The notes under the pieces: model-generated
The model's database searches: none
What the model saw: only the letters and a program-made list of their open reading frames with translations
Told to the model about the DNA's origin: nothing
Source of the DNA: Ferdinandcohnia sp036962685
Lineage (GTDB): Bacteria; Bacillota; Bacilli; Bacillales; Bacillaceae_L
Assembly: GCF_036962685.1 (NCBI RefSeq)
Contig: NZ_JBALOP010000001.1
Span: 122,444-186,443, forward strand
Direction: 5' to 3'
DNA length: 64,000 nucleotides
In this document: positions 60,891 through 64,000 of the stretch, in pieces
Layout: each line of letters starts with the position of its first letter
How positions within the stretch are numbered: the first letter of the stretch is position 1
Translations under genes and position numbers: made by a program

Positions 60891-61204
60891 TGGCTTGGAT
60901 ATCTCTTATTATCGCTGGGCTTTTAGAAATGTTAGGAGTCATGATGATCAATCAACTTCATAAAAAGAAAAATTGGCAATCACTTGTTTTACTTCTTGCG
61001 GCTTTCGGTGGGAGTTTCCTCTTTCTAAGTATTGCCATGAAAACATTGCCTATGGGGACTGCATACGCAGTATGGACTGGAATAGGAGCATCTGGTGGAG
61101 CAATACTAGGGATGCTTTTGTACGGAGAGTCAAAGGATTGGAAACGATTCGTATTTATTGCACTCATTATCAGTTCAGCTGTTGGATTAAAATTGGTTGG
61201 TTGA
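60890..61204 (+). CDS. SMR-family guanidinium exporter subunit 2
   Basis: 104 residues, four membrane segments: MAWISLIIAGLLEMLGVMMI carries the essential Glu (GLLEMLG), and GTAYAVWTGIGASGGAILGM forms helix 3. Coupled to subunit 1 by a one-base overlap, so a heterodimer of antiparallel subunits is likely, as with YkkC-YkkD. Under the guanidine-I riboswitch. Confidence 0.92.
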   Translation: MAWISLIIAGLLEMLGVMMINQLHKKKNWQSLVLLLAAFGGSFLFLSIAMKTLPMGTAYAVWTGIGASGGAILGMLLYGESKDWKRFVFIALIISSAVGLKLVG

Positions 61205-61278
61205 TTCAAAATGGAGCCTGCTATAGGCTCCCCAACAATCGACAATTTCCTCCTATTTCCGAGGAAATACAACGAATC

Positions 61279-62184
61279 CTAATATTGAAATTTGTCTAAA
61301 AAGGAGAAATAGTCCTTTAAAAAGTCATAAAAGATTTGTTCCGTTGGGAGCAATTTTCGCTCTTTTGGAATAATCACACCTACTGAACGAGTTACCTCTG
61401 GGTGTACGACCGGGAGCTTCACAGTCGAATGAGGAATATTTTCAATCAAGGTTATTTCAGGTATGATTGTAATTCCAAGTCCTGCTGATACAAGTCCCTT
61501 GATTGCATCTATATCTTCTCCTTCAAATGAAACAGTCGGTTGAAACCCGAGTTGATTGCAGGCTTTTACGATAATATCACGTAACACAAAGCCATTTGGA
61601 AATAACACAAATTGCTCTTCCTTTAGCTGACTTAGACTCAATGACTTATTGGATGCCAATGGGTGTGAGCGATGCATAAGCGCCACCATTTTATCGGTAA
61701 ACAATGTGGTTCCGATGAGTTTTTTTTCCTGGTTTGGTACAGGACCAAGCAACGCCATATCAATTTCACCCGTTTTCACACGTTCGACTAACGAATAGTA
61801 ATTGCCTTGTGATAAGGAAAACTTCACTTGTGGATGGCGGTCTCGAAATGCAGATACAACCGTTGGCAATGTATGAGCAGCTAGGCTACTAGGAAAGCCA
61901 ATCCGAATTGTTCCGCGTTCTGGGTCTAAATATTCTTCAATCTCACGTTTTGCATTATCTAACACATTTAATGCCTGCTCGACATGATCTAAAAAAACTC
62001 TTCCGATTGGAGTTAGCTTCACATTTCGTCCGTCCCGAATAAATAAATCTACACCTAATTCGGCTTCAAGATTGAATAACTGCCGGCTTACCGCCGATTG
62101 TGCAATATGCATTGAATTTGCCGCTTCCGTCACATGTTCTCGTTTTGCTACTTCAATAAAATAGGTCAGTTGTCTGAGTTCCAC
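61279..62184 (-). CDS. LysR-family regulator, GltC-like
   Basis: 301 residues from a GTG at 62184 behind GAGGAGAAAGCCTA. The N-terminal winged helix reads VELRQLTYFIEVAKREHVTE with AANSMHIAQSAVSRQLFNLE, and the effector domain begins near GTIRIGFPSS. It is divergent from gdhA, with 200 bp between, the usual layout of a LysR regulator and its target. Similar to B. subtilis GltC, which controls glutamate synthase; here the likely target is glutamate dehydrogenase. Confidence 0.87.
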   Translation of the reverse strand: MELRQLTYFIEVAKREHVTEAANSMHIAQSAVSRQLFNLEAELGVDLFIRDGRNVKLTPIGRVFLDHVEQALNVLDNAKREIEEYLDPERGTIRIGFPSSLAAHTLPTVVSAFRDRHPQVKFSLSQGNYYSLVERVKTGEIDMALLGPVPNQEKKLIGTTLFTDKMVALMHRSHPLASNKSLSLSQLKEEQFVLFPNGFVLRDIIVKACNQLGFQPTVSFEGEDIDAIKGLVSAGLGITIIPEITLIENIPHSTVKLPVVHPEVTRSVGVIIPKERKLLPTEQIFYDFLKDYFSFLDKFQY

Positions 62185-62254
62185 TAGGCTTTCTCCTCGA
62201 TTCATCTAATTTCGGCATCGTTTATATCTTTTATTAATATTGCTTAGATTAATT

Positions 62255-62271
62255 ATTCATTATAAAATGAT
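62255..62271 (+). promoter_or_regulatory. Candidate LysR-type operator between lysR and gdhA
   Basis: ATTCATTATAAAATGAT is an imperfect inverted repeat within an AT-rich ATTAAT...ATTAAT context, in the divergent promoter region. Position and symmetry fit a LysR-family binding site; sequence alone does not prove it. Confidence 0.35.
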
Positions 62272-62384
62272 TAATATCAAGAATTTACAGATAAAATTGT
62301 CCGTTGATTTTTACTGAAAAAATATGTGTTCAAAAGGGCAGACTTTTTGAACATCTCTAAAAATATATAGCAAAGAAAGGGTGA

Positions 62385-63779
62385 ATGTACACGATGGCTA
62401 TGATTGAACAGTCTATTCCTGTACCAGAGTTAAAACAAGCAACCGATTATATGAACAAAGTATATGAGGAGGTTAAAAAGAGAAATCCTCATGAACCTGA
62501 GTTTCATCAGGCGGTGAAAGAAATTTTCCTTTCGCTTGTACCTGTATTTGCTAAAAATCCAAAGTATATGAAGCATGCTATTTTAGAAAGAATCGTTGAA
62601 CCGGAAAGAATGATTACATTCCGTGTACCTTGGGTAGATGACCAAGGCCAAATTCATGTGAATCGTGGCTATCGTGTTCAGTTTAACAGTGCACTAGGCC
62701 CGTATAAAGGCGGATTGCGTTTCCACCCTTCCGTAAATGCAAGTATCATTAAATTCCTCGGCTTTGAGCAAATCCTTAAAAACTCCTTAACTGGTCTTCC
62801 GATCGGTGGCGGTAAAGGTGGATCTGACTTTGATCCAAAAGGAAAATCAGAACATGAAATCATGCGCTTCACGCAAAGCTTCATGACTGAACTAGCTAGA
62901 CATATCGGTCCAGATGTTGATGTTCCAGCAGGTGATATCGGTGTAGGTGCAAGAGAAGTTGGCTATATGTTCGGTCAATACAAAAGACTGCGCGGTAGCT
63001 TTGAAGCAGGCGTTTTTACCGGAAAAGGTCTTGGTTACGGTGGAAGCCTTGTCCGTACAGAAGCTACAGGATACGGTACTGTTTACTTCGTAGAAGAAAT
63101 GCTGAAGGAACAAGGTCTTTCTTTCGAGGGAAGTACAGTTGTAGTATCAGGTTCTGGTAATGTTTCTATTTATGCAATCGAAAAAGCTCAACAGCTTGGA
63201 GCAACGGTTGTTGCATGTAGTGATTCGAACGGTTATATCTACGATGCGAATGGCCTAAACTTAGAAACAATCAAACGCATTAAAGAAGTAGAGCGCAAAC
63301 GTATTAAGGAATATGTCTTAGAGCATCCAGAAGCAGAGTATGTTGAAGGCTGCTCAGGTATCTGGTCGATTCCTTGTGATATCGCATTACCATGTGCGAC
63401 TCAAAATGAAATTGATAGTGAATCCGCGCAAACCCTCATTTGTAATGGAGTAAAAGCTGTTGGCGAAGGTGCTAACATGCCTTCTACATTAGAGGCAATT
63501 GATTTATTCTTAGAAAGTGATGTTCTTTTTGGACCTGGGAAAGCCGTTAACGCTGGTGGAGTTGCCGTTTCAGCCCTTGAAATGTCACAAAACAGCATGA
63601 GACTTTCTTGGTCGTTTGAAGAAGTTGACAGCAAGCTACAGGATATCATGGCTTCCATTTATCGCAACAGCATGGATGCTGCTGAAGAATACGGCCATCC
63701 TGGAAACCTAGTCTATGGTTCAAACATTGCGGGCTTCAAAAAAGTAGCAGATGCAATGATTGCTCATGGTGTCATCTAA
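62385..63779 (+). CDS. gdhA: NADP-specific glutamate dehydrogenase
   Basis: 464 residues of the hexameric GDH class (the usual length of the NADP type). Visible: GYRVQFNSALGPYKGGLRFH with the substrate Lys, GLPIGGGKGGSDFDP, PAGDIGVGAREVGYMFGQYK, the dinucleotide fold VVVSGSGNVSIYAIEKA, and NAGGVAVSALEMSQNS. It interconverts 2-oxoglutarate plus ammonia with glutamate. AAAGGGTGA lies close before the ATG; a second ATG three codons on is possible. Divergent LysR gene upstream; terminator follows. Confidence 0.95.
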   Translation: MYTMAMIEQSIPVPELKQATDYMNKVYEEVKKRNPHEPEFHQAVKEIFLSLVPVFAKNPKYMKHAILERIVEPERMITFRVPWVDDQGQIHVNRGYRVQFNSALGPYKGGLRFHPSVNASIIKFLGFEQILKNSLTGLPIGGGKGGSDFDPKGKSEHEIMRFTQSFMTELARHIGPDVDVPAGDIGVGAREVGYMFGQYKRLRGSFEAGVFTGKGLGYGGSLVRTEATGYGTVYFVEEMLKEQGLSFEGSTVVVSGSGNVSIYAIEKAQQLGATVVACSDSNGYIYDANGLNLETIKRIKEVERKRIKEYVLEHPEAEYVEGCSGIWSIPCDIALPCATQNEIDSESAQTLICNGVKAVGEGANMPSTLEAIDLFLESDVLFGPGKAVNAGGVAVSALEMSQNSMRLSWSFEEVDSKLQDIMASIYRNSMDAAEEYGHPGNLVYGSNIAGFKKVADAMIAHGVI

Positions 63780-63784
63780 TAAAA

Positions 63785-63827
63785 CATAAAAAAACGCTGT
63801 TTTCCTCGTGGAAAGCAGCGTTTTTTA
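63785..63827 (+). terminator. Terminator of gdhA
   Basis: AAAACGCTG and CAGCGTTTT arms, with TTTCC/GGAAA extending the stem, followed by TTTTTT. Confidence 0.9.
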
Positions 63828-63887
63828 TGTCCAGATATTTGAGATCTTTTTTATCAGGATATATTGTCGGTAAATGAGTAACAAGCG

Positions 63888-64000
63888 AAAGTATATACAC
63901 GGAGATTTTTCGGTTAAATTCAGAATAAATCTTGTTTTAGAGTAAATAAGGGAAGGTTTTCCGACTATACGATGCAAAATCTGAGGTTAGTCTTAAAAGT
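63888..64000. repeat. Repeat of family D, inverted relative to 51205-51420
   Basis: On the minus strand TAGTCGGAAAACCTTCC and, 51 bp later, AACCGAAAAATCTCCG reproduce the last two cores of the array at 51333 and 51384, and the spacer between them is also similar (TTATTTA...TCTAAA). Runs off the right edge of the window. Confidence 0.75.

Overview
The window looks like a chromosomal segment of a spore-forming, low-GC Bacillaceae bacterium. It has Bacillus-type ribosome binding sites, many lipoprotein solute-binding genes, a small spore-protein-like gene and SpoIID-domain proteins. It carries four runs of N (20583-20629, 23579-23588, 32471-32513, 60014-60083), so it is a draft scaffold. I cannot name the species.

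Layout. (1) 1-10930: two minus-strand alpha-glucan import operons, each with a binding lipoprotein and two permeases. One carries a GH66 dextranase, the other a MalR-like LacI regulator and a GH13 alpha-glucosidase; an internally deleted second glucosidase lies between them. (2) 11100-15700: small housekeeping and spore-type genes and a tdh-kbl threonine degradation pair. (3) 16300-39420: a large minus-strand amino-sugar and muropeptide salvage island. It holds an AmiE-like hydrolase, a MurK-like kinase, MurR, two MurQ etherases, NamZ, NagZ, a GH20 hexosaminidase, AnmK, a PIG-L protein, two double-domain GNAT proteins, two complete sets of ABC import membrane and binding components, and one UgpC/MsmX-type ATPase. 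(4) 39700-44660: a SpoIID-domain protein, a His-rich duplicated protein, a urease operon relic and an M20 dipeptidase. (5) 44670-50170: a sucrose PTS operon (scrA, scrB, scrK) with its LacI-type regulator and three phased operators. (6) 50330-64000: acetyltransferases, kynA, a split ThrE exporter, glnS, a second SpoIID protein, an ABC exporter, a guanidine-I riboswitch with a paired SMR exporter, and a LysR regulator divergent from gdhA.

How it works together. The most coherent system is the salvage island. In B. subtilis the NagZ/AmiE/NamZ set is exported and MurNAc enters by a PTS. Here those enzymes lack visible signal peptides, no MurP-type PTS is present, and ABC importers are. I infer that intact muropeptides or disaccharides are imported and dismantled in the cytoplasm. 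MurNAc-6-P would come from MurK or AnmK, and MurQ would convert it to GlcNAc-6-P. The only importer ATPase in the window probably powers all four ABC systems.

The other striking layer is non-coding. Several intergenic spacers hold degenerate arrays with a period of about 51-53 bp, and most units carry a short GC-rich dyad core. At least three unrelated sequence families share that period, close to five helical turns. There are also Bacillaceae-type dispersed repeats, two of which coincide with assembly gaps.
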